A DNA stretch of 64,000 nucleotides from Onchidella celtica. Lineage: Eukaryota > Mollusca > Gastropoda > Systellommatophora > Onchidiidae. Position 1 is the first letter of the stretch. Each line of letters begins with the position of its first letter. The DNA lies in the NCBI GenBank assembly GCA_963931925.1, contig OZ007571.1:58801625-58865624 (forward strand). The letters run 5' to 3'. Positions 43,992 through 56,400 of the stretch are shown here, in pieces. The notes under the pieces are model-generated. The model made no database searches. It was not told the origin of the DNA and saw only the letters and a list, made by a program, of their open reading frames with translations. A program made the translations under genes and the position numbers.

Positions 43992-45915
43992 GGTGGGCAT
44001 ACACTAGCAGTTGGAGGGCAAGACAAAACAGCAATTAACCCATTTGATGTGAGAGCAATTCAGCACTTCATATACGATTAGTCATAATAAATACAAATAT
44101 ATTAATATTAGTTGAAGTCGTGACTGTGTGTTAATGGGTTGGGTTTATTTACCAATCTTCACAGACATGTATTAAAATACAAATAAGCTACTTTCTACTT
44201 CTCAGCATCACTGTTACTTAGGACCGAATTTTCACAGATTTGTGGTAAAATAAAATCAATGAATAAATTCATTTATAATGAGCTAAATTAAGTTCAGTGA
44301 TGAGTAGTATGTTTTCGTGATATAAAATGACAAGATGATTTTATGACTGGTTCGATGCGGCTCAAAAAATTAAAATTTTGTCAAAATTTTGGTTCAACGC
44401 AGCTCATATTTCATTATCCAACCATATAATTTATTTCACTGGATTCTCTTCTACTGACTATAGAGAGTGATTAGAAATTAATGAACTGAACGCCTTAAAA
44501 AATGTGGGATACATAATTCTGAACATAAACGATTTGTAAACATGTAATACCCAGGAACTAGGTTACATACTATGAAAATTATAAAATATTGTAACTCTAC
44601 AACTCGGTGCATACCTTCATAATTATCTAACAACGCGTCTACCTAATTACATGTACTATGCATTAAATTTCTGAAAGTGTCCAATTCTATTTAAAGTGAC
44701 GTCTTTAAATCTAAGCAGTGCTGGGTGACTCTGAGTAGCGAAAAAACATGTTTTATTTCTTCCCCCATCTAAAATCATACCAGAAACAAGCAACCCCCCC
44801 CCCCCCCCAAAATATACATAATGTTTTGAGATGCCTGAAAGTTCTGAATGCATAGGAGCTTGTTGACCAGCAATAGGCTTTAGCAAAATTCATGGGCCAC
44901 TTCTACAGGTACACGACCCACAAGCAGACATATTGCCACTAACACCAGCAAGAGTACCTGACTGGTCAAACGACAACATATCTACCCGATCTTTACCCAA
45001 CAACACCAGCCTAGCCAGTGAACGTAGCAGCTGTGTGCGCAAGCGGAATTTTGCTAAGTGAATATATATAACTTGTTGAACATTGTTATTAAGGAAGTTT
45101 GTATCGGTCAAAAGTGAAAGATAATAAAAACATTAATACAAAGTTTTCTTGATTTCTAATATTTGAATGCCTTTTTGTTTGGCGGTGTTTTGAATCCCTT
45201 CAGCAGTATCAGGCATATAATATGTGAAGGTTTTAGGTTTGCCGTTAAGTGTGGATGAAAGAGAGATGTGCTGCAAATTTCGCATAGTTTATTTATTATC
45301 ATATCTTTCACCAATAATGTTTATGACGATCTTGTAAATTTAAATCATTACTGGTGTCAAAATATGAATACTAAACAAAGCCAAAAGAACGTCGTTTGAC
45401 GTCATGAACTTAATCTCATTGTTTGTAATGCAGTTTTCTGAGAAGCAGTTACATCAAACTGTCACCATTCGGCAGGAAACTTTCATCAAAACTTAAAAAT
45501 AAAAAGAACAACAAAGTGATTATTGTGGGTACCTTGGGAAAAATGAGGCCAAACATAAATTATCTATTTTATTGCAGTTCGTACAAATTCCTCGTCATTT
45601 CATTTTTTTGTATTTTTACTTTGTGAATATGTCAACAGTACTGAGATTTTTTTTTCTTTAGAGTTTTATTCTTTTTTTGAAGAAGATATTAAGGTAAGGG
45701 TGAGTATCGGGAGTAGTGTTAGGGACAGATTGCTGTAACATAACGTTAGTGTCTCTTGATTTACATCAATGAGAAGTGCTATGCAGGTCTACGGTTCGAT
45801 CACCTGACCTGAATAACCTTTCGGGGAACAGAATTTACACCCGGCCAGAATGACGTTTGTGAATAGAATGTTCGCCCTGCCAGAATACATTTCTGGCATG
45901 AAAATTATATACCTT
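43992..45915. other. AT-rich intergenic, no gene recognised
   Basis: Only a poly-C run (44796-44810) and a B-box-like GGTTCGATCACC at about 45793 stand out. Confidence 0.4.
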
Positions 45916-46575
45916 CACATATTAGAATGACCGCAAGTACGGAGAATCGTATCTAGAAAAAAAAAAGAGTAGTTTTTTAATCGATCTATTTTATGAATGT
46001 ACGTTGCACCGAATTTTAGTCAGGTAAACTGTCTGTTCTGCATTTTAAAAAACCACATAAACAAAACTGCATGTAAAAGTCTCCAGGTTCTTATGACTTG
46101 ACATCTACCATGTGAAAATACAACTATGTACGAGTATATAGCCAATAGGAAAATAATGCACCATTGTGTAATGCGTTCTCGTTGACTACATGATGCATGG
46201 CTTTAACCCTCTACAACTTGAAGTGCCATATTTGATACAGAGCAACAAAAGATTTGAGCTAACACTTTTCATATCTCTTTTTACGTAAATTTGCTACACG
46301 AATAGAGTTAAAATATAGGAAGATAGAACCTTGAAAATGCAAATGAAATGTTTTTTAATATTAAAAAAAAAAATTTATCGTTCATTCTTGGATTCTAGAG
46401 AACGTAAATTTTACAGTATTATTATTCTTTCAATCAAAATATCAAAATAGCTCCAATTAGCTTCAAATATTCGTTTTTCAATTAAAGCTCAGGTATTCTC
46501 TCCATCTTTGTGATAGTGTCGTAAGAAGCAACTCTTGCAGCTGCTGTTTCTTCTGGAGGTCGTAAATTCCGCAAG

Positions 46576-46676
46576 CTACGATGGCACGTAGTCGTTCTCC
46601 CTGACGGGAGTCGGTTGTTCAGTTGTTGCCGCCTTTGGTCGGTAGTCGTAACTTTGTGGGGCACTATACTCGTCAT
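46576..46676 (-). CDS. Second copy of the receptor's terminal exon
   Basis: Identical in the coding stretch to 48175-48275 and also preceded by the acceptor TTAACCTTCAG. Splicing to this copy instead of the proximal one would give the same protein tail but a different 3' UTR; alternatively it is unused. It encodes the tyrosine-containing cytoplasmic tail ending ENDYVPS. Confidence 0.6.
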
Positions 46677-46803
46677 CTGAAGGTTAAAAGATTTAAGGAT
46701 AGATATTATTCTGATTGATAGACTTGGAACACTGAGTGTAAGAATTTTTCTGTAGACTATTAATGTGCATTTCGGGCTCTATGTCAATAGACATGCTTTG
46801 CTG

Positions 46804-46870
46804 TTACGGTGGCTCAGCGATTACAGTTTTTGAATAGGGTGAAATGGATTTTAGGTTCGAATAACGCCCA
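46804..46870 (+). repeat. tRNA-like SINE head (copy in distal duplicate)
   Basis: A box TGGCTCAGCG (46810) and B box GGTTCGAATA (46854) at tRNA-like spacing. The identical copy lies at 48403-48469. Confidence 0.5.
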
Positions 46871-46885
46871 GGCCAGGGTTCAGTT

Positions 46886-47514
46886 TAACTAATAGTAATA
46901 CATGTATTTAACGAAGTTTAAAACGCACTCATTCGTCAGCGGTCTAGTGGGGCTTGATGTCTCATCTCTAATACAGCCTCAACAGAACAAAGCGTTCCAA
47001 AGCGTTAAATGAATGATTCCCAAAGTAAGCTGCATCTTTGGGAGGACAAGCAGCCTTATGCCGAGGTCCTCGAGAAATAAAGATCTGTGCCGCTTAATCC
47101 TCTAGTGCCCGGTGGCTGGACATTGATCACCGCATCCAAAACTGCTTAAATTAGCCAAACTATTTAAATTAACTTGACATGTGCAAGGAAAAAAAAATAT
47201 CAAGAAAATTCATTTCTTGATAATTGGAATATATGTAAAGGAAAAAAACCCATTATGTTGGCCCACGTCTTGGTCATGAATTTCAAATAAGGATTATGGA
47301 TCATAGGGTTACAGGGTATTGGAGGGTAAGCTGATTCTTCACTCATCTGGATTCCAAAGATAATGGTATGTTCCTTGCATGCTTTCTCTATATCACTTTT
47401 ACCATTTCTTTTCCTTCCAAAATCTGTCATTGTCTTCGTACTCCAAATAAAATGTTCATGGCTCCAACGGTTCTTGAATGGGCGCGTTGGCACCTGTTGG
47501 TGATAAAGCTTTAT
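46886..47514. other. Unique spacer between the two duplicated segments
   Basis: 630 bp not repeated in the window. It contains an open minus-strand frame (47200-47517, about 105 codons) with no recognisable domain; I do not call it a gene. Confidence 0.5.
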
Positions 47515-48484
47515 CACATATTAGAATGACCGCAAGTACGGAGAATCGTATCTAGAAAAAAAAAAGAGTAGTTTTTTAATCGATCTATTTTATGAATGTA
47601 CGTTGCACCGAATTTTAGTCAGGTAAACTGTCTGTTCTGCATTTTAAAAAACCACATAAACAAAACTGCATGTAAAAGTCTCCAGGTTCTTATGACTTGA
47701 CATCTACCATGTGAAAATACAACTATGTACGAGTATATAGCCAATAGGAAAATAATGCACCATTGTGTAATGCGTTCTCGTTGACTACATGATGCATGGC
47801 TTTAACCCTCTACAACTTGAAGTGCCATATTTGATACAGAGCAACAAAAGATTTGAGCTAACACTTTTCATATCTCTTTTTACGTAAATTTGCTACACGA
47901 ATAGAGTTAAAATATAGGAAGATAGAACCTTGAAAATGCAAATGAAATGTTTTTTAATATTTAAAAAAAAAAATTATCGTTCATTCTTGGATTCTAGAGA
48001 ACGTAAATTTTACAGTATTATTATTCTTTCAATCAAAATATCAAAATAGCTCCAATTAGCTTCAAATATTCGTTTTTCAATTAAAGCTCAGGTATTCTCT
48101 CCATCTTTGTGATAGTGTCGTAAGAAGCAACTCTTGCAGCTGCTGTTTCTTCTGGAGGTCGTAAATTCCGCAAGCTACGATGGCACGTAGTCGTTCTCCC
48201 TGACGGGAGTCGGTTGTTCAGTTGTTGCCGCCTTTGGTCGGTAGTCGTAACTTTGTGGGGCACTATACTCGTCATCTGAAGGTTAAAAGATTTAAGGATA
48301 GATATTATTCTGATTGATAGACTTGGAACACTGAGTGTAAGAATTTTTCTGTAGACTATTAATGTGCATTTCGGGCTCTATGTCAATAGACATGCTTTGC
48401 TGTTACGGTGGCTCAGCGATTACAGTTTTTGAATAGGGTGAAATGGATTTTAGGTTCGAATAACGCCCAGGCCAGGGTTCAGTT
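47515..48484. repeat. 970-bp duplicated segment, proximal copy
   Basis: Partner of 45916-46885 in direct orientation. The right boundary is sharp, where GTTCAGTT is followed by GGCTCG here and TAACTA there. Confidence 0.95.
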
Positions 48485-51400
48485 GGCTCGATAAAGCTAG
48501 GAGTGACGAAAGGTTTCTCTAAGAGAAGAATGTTCTGCCTAGGGTAACTGGACACAATAAGTATCTGCATAATATATGATTACGACACAATAATGTCAAT
48601 AATTAGGACACAGAAAGGGTCAGCGCGCATACATTTTGTTCACAGTCCTGAGCTTACGACAGTTACCGATTCGTGTGAATGAATAGGCGCGTAATTAAAA
48701 TAAATCATGTTCTTATAATGCAAGCCTCATTTTTGTTGTAAATAAGCTAATCGGAATCAATTATAGATCATTAATTATAATTTAGAATGGTTACGACTGG
48801 TGGCACTATGTAACAATACTTCAAGTATAAGCTCACGAAATATCATAAAAACCACAGAAAAACTGTGGGGTCGCAGCAGGGCTATAAGCAAAGTCAAAAT
48901 TGGGCAAAAAGAAAAGGTTGTATGTTGCGAAGGCCCGTGCGAGAAATAAAACCCAAACAATACAAAGCAAACTAAAGAGAAGACAGAAAATACACAAATT
49001 TTCTTTTTGCCCAATTTTGACTTCAAGTATAAGCATCTACATCAAAACCTCATGTTTTGCTTGTCAGCAAGTTACACAAATACTAAGTACTTCGCGCAGG
49101 GCAGTATTATTTAGCTTTTTCCATTGTCTTCTTAATCTCCAAGAGCCTAAAACTATTCATAATTTTAGATTACTTGAGAGCTGTGGCCAGGGCCAGTTTA
49201 TGGTCAAATTCAGAAAAGATTAATTTGCTCATCACGAAGGTGAGAAAGTTACTTTAGTCCACTGGCCAAACCTAAACATAACCTTGATACTATTCCCAAC
49301 ATTGTTATTTGCCCAAAATTCGGTGCCCGAAGAAAACGAAATTTAGACAATTGCGCCCCCCCCCCTCCTTCCCCAATGTTTATTAATACAATTATATCCT
49401 TTTGTTGTTCATTTATAAGTTGTTGCTTTTTTTAAAAAAATATAATTTCATCTACATTTGGTTTGTTTGGTTTTCACTCACAGTGTCGAGGAATACCATC
49501 AAATATAGCGGTAAAGATGACAAACAATAGCAGACTACTGACCTCCAGGCCGTGAACGCCTAGATCTGCGGAGAAAACTGCCAGCGTAGTACCTCTCTCT
49601 GGCAGCCTGGATCAAGGCAGCTATGCGTCTCCTCTTGTAGACGGCGACCACACCCAATGCAGTCAGTGCGGCCACAAGACAGACCACGATACCAATAGCA
49701 AGTTTGGCACCAAGGTCGAGTTCCTCGGAAATGGCTGGAAAGACAAGACAATGGCTTGAATGTTAATTAAAAGTGTTGAAAACACTAGCATGGAAACAAC
49801 ATCAAACAAATTTTAAAAATGTCATGTTCGGAGTACTAATTTCTTACTGTCATATCAGTATATTGCCCCCTCGCTCACCTATTTGGACACCCCCTCTTCC
49901 TGGCTGATCTGTCTGTCTATCTACCTACCTACCTATCTACGTACCTACCTGCCTACTTACCTATCTCTCTACCTACCTACCTAGTAACCTACTTACCTAC
50001 CTATCTACCCATCTACCTATCTTTCTATTTATATATCTATCTGTCCGCCTGTCGTTCGGTCTGTCGGTCGGTATGTCTCTTGGTCTGTCTGTCCGTCTGT
50101 CTGTCCATCTGTCTGTTTGACTGTCTGTCTGTCAGTCCATTCTTGCACCCGTCTGTCTGCCTGCTACCTTAAACATTGCATATCATTTCCTCGAACCCCA
50201 TGCCTAAAATGAGGCTCTAAAACTATTAAATTGTTAGTTAAACTGGCAACAATAGTTGCTGCCAACTGATTTGTCAGTTGTACATATCACCTGACCAAAA
50301 TCTTGGACTTCGTGTCGACGTGTTCATCATCCAGCGTTAAGTTTCTCAAAACGAATATCCAATAATTTAAGATTTCACCTATGAAATGTACATTTTCCGC
50401 TTAAAAAATTGTTCGACAGTTTTTGGACAAATACTTAAAGTCGCAAAGACCAGAATATTTTGGGGGGGGGGGGGGGGGTTCATATTGTGTGTTCATAGAC
50501 ACCTTAAATCCAACATAAACCCACTGGATACACTTTTTAGACACATTTTTTCATTTATTTTGGGAGAGTTTCATTTCCAAACATGGTCTGTCAAAGTGAA
50601 CTTCCGGCATAGGGAAAACCCTCATGTTTTGTTCACACATAGTATCAGTTTTTAAATGATGCTTTGGAAATAGTTTTCTTTTATTTACGTCGTTAGTCAG
50701 CCTTCACCTTTAGTACAAGTTAAACCTTCGTATCCGTCAACACAGCCCAGAATGCACGCTCCGGAATATGGAGAACAAATGGAAGGTTGGGACTCTAAAT
50801 CCACCGCGCAGAATTCACTACAGCTTGAATTGCAGGCTGGTCCAAATTGTCCATGTTCACAATCTGAAACAACAATCACTTAACTATAAAACATTGTCGT
50901 TACATAATTAATTTGTCTTTTCACCTAAAATTTGGCCCAAACCCCTAAACCTTATTGGGATAGACACTGCGAATGCAATTTTGGCCAAGTCCTCCAACCC
51001 TTGACAAAAATTAAAATTGACTTAGTTTGGCTGAAAATGCAAACACTTTGAGCGAGAATAAGAAAAACTTGAGGTTAGGTTTGTATGGAAGTGTCCCACT
51101 GAGAATTCTCATTCGCTTTTTTAATTCTTTCAAAATCTGCACTCAATTTTTTTTTTTCTCCAGTTTTTAATTTTCTGAGCTTGGCGAGGATCAGTGGTGA
51201 CCCAAAGCTTGCTTATTTTGTCTAATTTTTATTTTATGTGTAACAGCATACAAGAGGCAAATGAAAAGGGAGATATGAAAACCGCCTTTAGTCAGATGAA
51301 AGTAGCTCTTGGGCCAATCATCACCAAAAGCGCCCCACTTAAGTCTGTAAATGGTGAACCCATCACAGATAAAAATGAACAACTGAATAGGTGGGTAGAG

Positions 51401-53354
51401 CATTACTCTCTGTTGTATTCAACTGAGAAAAATATTCCACCAGATTTTGAGGAACACCTCCAAAAACTGCCAATAATGGCCGAACTTGACGCTGAACCTT
51501 CCTTAGTCGAGCTTTCCAATGCAATCGACCACCTGTCTGCTGGAAAAGCCACAGGAAGTGACAACATTCCTGCAGAGGTATTAAAAGACCTAAAAGGCCC
51601 ACTATTACCACACCTGTATAATCTGTTACTGCAGTGTTGGAAAGAAGGCGTGATACCACATGATATGAGAGACGCCAAAATTGTCACACTTTACAAGAAC
51701 AAAGGAGACAAAGGCGACTGCAACAACTATCGAGGCATATCCCTCCTCAGCATTACTGGAAAGGCTTTTGCTCGCGTCATCCTCTGCCGCCTTCAACAAC
51801 TGGCGGAAAAAGTCTTACCAGAAACACAATGTGGCTTTCGAAGCAAACGATCAACTATTGACATGATATTTGCACTTCGGCAAATCCAAGAAAAATGTAA
51901 AGAACAAAACAGGCCGCTTATAACATGCTTTGTGGACCTAACAAAGGCTTTCGACACCGTAAGCCGATCTGGCCTGTATGCAGTCCTTAAATCCATAGGC
52001 TGTCCACCAACATTGCTAAAACTTATTGCATCCTTCCACACTGACATGAGGGCATGTGTCAACTTTGAGGGCTGCACATCCAATTCATTTGCTGTAAACA
52101 GCGGTGTGAAGCAGGGATGTGTTCTTGCTCCTACCTTATTTGGTATATATTTTGCAGCCCTACTCAAGAATGCCTTTGGTCAATGTTCAGGTGGAGTACT
52201 TATTAACACCAGAGTGGACGGCTCCATTTTTAATGTTGCCAGACTAAAAGCAAAATCTCGTACAGAGCATATTATGTTACAAGAGCTCCTCTTCGCAGAT
52301 GATGCTGCAATCGTGGCCCACGATGAAACCACGCTCCAGGCTCTCATCAATAGCCTTGCCAAAGCCTGTGACAAATTCATGCTAAAGATCAGTATCTCAA
52401 AAACTGTAGTTTTGACACAAGGCTTGAGAAACCCCAACCCAATCATGCTGAATGGCTCTCCTCTGGAGCAAGTGGGAAAATTCTGCTACCTAGGCTCAAC
52501 CATCAGTGGTAGCACAGACATAACAACTGAAATAAATGCCAGAATAGGAAAGGCGGCCACAGCTTTTGGCAAACTCTCAAAAAGGGTGTGGAACAATAGC
52601 AAGCTGACCATCAAAACAAAGGTACTCGTGTACCAAACTTGCGTCCTAAGCACCCTGCTGTATGGCTCAGAGACATGGACCACCTACTCCAAACATGAAA
52701 GATCCCTCAACTCTTTCCACCTGCGCTGCCTACGCAAAATTCTCAAGATCAAGTGGCAAGACAGGATCTCAAATATCGAAGTTCTGAGCCGAGCCAACAT
52801 TCCATCAACTCAAGCTCTCCTAGGCAAAAAAAGACTGCGGTGGCTTGGACATCTCCACCGTATGGAAAATGATCGCATCCCCAGACAAATTCTCTACGGG
52901 GAACTTGCTACTGGCAACCGACCCAGAGGTAGGCCACATCTGCGATTCAAAGACACTTGCAAGGTCACGATGAAAGCATTCAACATCGACCCCAATGAAT
53001 GGGAGAACCTTGCAAATGATCGAAGCAGATGGAGACAAAAATTGCGCAGTGGCACGCTCGCAATAGACTTCAAGGCAAAAGAAACATACCTGACAAAACG
53101 ACAGAGGCGGAATGAAAACACTCGCCAAAGTGAACCCAAAAGACTGACCTGCAATCACTGCCATCGCACTCTCGGGTCAAACATTGGTAGAATAAGCCAC
53201 GAGAGAAGCTGTCAGTCAAAGTGAAAGTGAATATTCTAGCTGCTAAGACCGTCTGTAAAGACGCTAAAGGCCATATATATTTTATAATTTCCTTTTGGAA
53301 TTAATTGTACATACGCTTTCTTAACATTTGTTACTAACTCAGGGTTTTGCTATA

Positions 53355-53393
<39 letters not shown>

Positions 53394-53421
53394 GTCCTCT
53401 CTCTCCTCCCTCTCTCTGTCA

Positions 53422-53452
<31 letters not shown>

Positions 53453-56400
53453 CTCTCTCTCTTCTCTCCCTCTCCTCTCTCTCCCTCTCTCTCTCCTCTT
53501 TTTCTCTCTCACTTTCTCTTTCTCCTCTCTCTCATTGCCATATTTTAGTTCAGTGAAGGAATAACAGTGAAGAGGAGCAAGTAAAAAAAAAAGTAGAACG
53601 ATGCCTTACCTTCTTCGCAAAAGTCTCCAACTTTGCCAGGCACACACGCATGACAAGAGCCAGTAGTTTTATTACATGACCGCTTAGCACAGTTGGAGCT
53701 GCACTTCTGTGTACAGTCGATGCCGTGTTGGTGCCCACCACACTCTGCACGACAAGAACACCAAAGGATAATGTTCCTCTCCACAAATACAGGCCAGCAA
53801 AGAGCTGACCCCAGTCTAGATAGTTACTGAAATTATTCTTCCCTTTCAATCATACATGTATACTTGAAACGTTGTGCATGTTATCAAATAAAGTTAGCAT
53901 GTCAGACGCTACCTAAATTACTCGGTACATTAAAAGAATAAGTGGGCTGAACGATAACAAGAACCACAACGTGGGCACATACGACTACAACGGCAAGATC
54001 AATTATATCACTTTTTCCAAAACTAAACAACAACAACACTATCCCCTCCAATTATTAACAACACAGACAACAAGAACAAAAACCCACAATAAAACAAGCA
54101 ACAAATATGCTAAAAGACTCAGAATGAAAGCTACGGGGATACCACTGGATGAAACCACAGAATAATCGCACAGTATACATTGTGTGGTTGTCTGAAGACA
54201 GTTTCAGAAGCAGTCGCTAAAATTCGTGCCAGACGAAAAGTATTCACAAAAACGACTCATTGGCATCGATTTTCACCAAATTTTATAGGGTCTTCGAAAT
54301 TAATTTGTCTTACAATAAATGATTATTGTTTTTGTCCCCACAGCACTGCTGGGCGAAAAAAATCTACTTTATGATCTGTACAAATCGGCATAAGTTGATT
54401 GCCTGGTTTTGCAGGAATTTCGATAAACGTTGCATGCACAGTCTAGATACACCGATAGGTTGGGGAACTTTATACGTGCAACAAAATACAACACCTGAAA
54501 GTGACACTATCACTTCAAATTTTTGCCTATTACTGGAGGAGGGTTGAAATGACTGTCAAACGCCAAGAACTTGCAGAGCATGCCTGAAGCTGTAAGCATG
54601 CCCATTTCCTAATCACTGTTTATGATACTTTTTCGCTTGGCACGATTATGGCGTGGATTATAAGTTTTTCTTACCTTCGTCGCAGTACCGCCCCATTTTG
54701 CCGGACACGCAGGAAATACACTCCCCAGACACAAAGTCACATTGCTGTTCTGAACAGTTCGTGCTACACGACTGTGCACAGTTTAACCCGTGAGATGTTG
54801 GTGGGCATTCTGGTAGGAATGTGAAATTTCAACATTTTAATCAACCTTCGGTAAGGCCAGCAAAGTACTCAGTTTTTGCGAGGTGGCTGAGGTCAACCAT
54901 TCTGGTCTTTCTCTCCCAACGTAAGTAGTATCCTGCTTCCATTCTCTCAATCGCTAATCGAACGTGAAGGTTTGAACTACTATTGGTATTTCCATTAAAA
55001 AAAAAAAAGAAGACAAAAAGATTCTTTTGGAGCGAATTTTTATAGTTTACATGGTCATTTCATTTACATCACCAAAACCTGAGATGTTGATTGTCAAGCA
55101 ATGTCCCACGGCCATTTTAAGTAAGGTTGCTCTTAAAAATCGCAGGACAAATTTGGTGAAGTCAAGAGAAACCAACCCCTTATCTGTTGAAGTTTTCTTT
55201 TTCAAATATCTCTCGCACGTAACCAGCAGTGCCGGATTTACCATTAGGCTAGGTAGGCAGAAGCCTAGGGCCTCAAAATCTAGGGGGGTGGGGGGGGGGG
55301 GTGGAAGAGGTGGGGGGCTCGCCGCCTCAGGCCAATCTGAATGACATTTTTTTTACACGCGTAGCCATTTCTTACTTGTTACAATGCACAGTAGTTCCTG
55401 AACTAATCTTTTGTAATTAATCCTTTGCTTATGCCCTTTCGAGAAGGAACTGCGAAGTGCGGAATTTTAAACACCTGTCTTCATCAGTGGCGTTATTCAA
55501 ATTATTTAAAACACTTCCACCTTCCTCAAGACGTGAAGGTGGGGGACTGGGAGGGGCCGCGCAGCTAGAATAGCCTAGGGCCTCTCTTCATCTAAATCAG
55601 GCCTTGATAACTACATTATGGATAAAAACATGATATTTCTGTGTTGTACTATTTACCATGTTCATTATAGGATTTACATTTGGTTCCTCTACACTCTACA
55701 CGGCGCGGATATTTTGTAATAAATTTGCGACCTCATTATAGTATAATAATTATCTGTTTCCATTATCACAGTTGATGTTTTGACGTAAAGATAAAATATG
55801 AGTGACACGTTTATGACTGAAACAAATTCTTTTTTTCTTTTTACCGCATTTTCGCCCGAGAAATTCCAACAAAAAGAGAAAGCAGTTTATTCGGCAATAT
55901 CAGTGTAAAATTCCATACAGTATAATATACTTACCACTAAATAATTCAACTTCACATAGAGTCAGCATTAACACTCCTTCTGGGTTAGTGTATGTAGCAT
56001 TTATCCGTATGACTGAAACTGCCTGTCTTGGAGGTTTGGCCAATGTGTACACACTCAACGGCTCTTTCTTAGTGTCTATATAATTCAGCACAATTTCACG
56101 ATCTGGCGTGAAGGTCTGAAGACGAAATCCCTTCAGTCGAATTTCACGGTCTGTTCAGCATGGCAAGAAAAGAAACAAAAGAGGTTAAAAGATGACAAAT
56201 GATGAAAGATCATCGAAATGAAGCGTTTAAGGTTTGATTGCCTTGCATAGCCTTTACTCCTCACAGGGAGTCATCGGGGTATCGGGACAACCAGTCATTT
56301 TTAGGTTTGACGACCATGTGCCAGGACTTGCTTGTGTTTCGGAAAGCGTCTTGCTTGTCTACTCTTCAGTTCAATAATTGTTTGACGGCCATCTTCGAGG

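Larger units (their letters stand above)
45916..46885. repeat. 970-bp duplicated segment, distal copy
   Basis: Nearly identical to 47515-48484; I see only a shift in an A/T homopolymer near 46360 against 47960. The constant offset is 1599 bp. It carries a copy of the terminal exon of the neighbouring receptor gene. Confidence 0.95.

Noticed and set aside
44909-45060. Plus-strand frame after TTCTACAG, ending at a TGA, resembling a last exon
   Set aside because: Upstream the frame closes within 15 codons and no partner exon or domain was found.
47200-47517. Minus-strand 105-codon frame in the spacer between duplicated segments
   Set aside because: No domain recognised; not joined in phase to the receptor exons.
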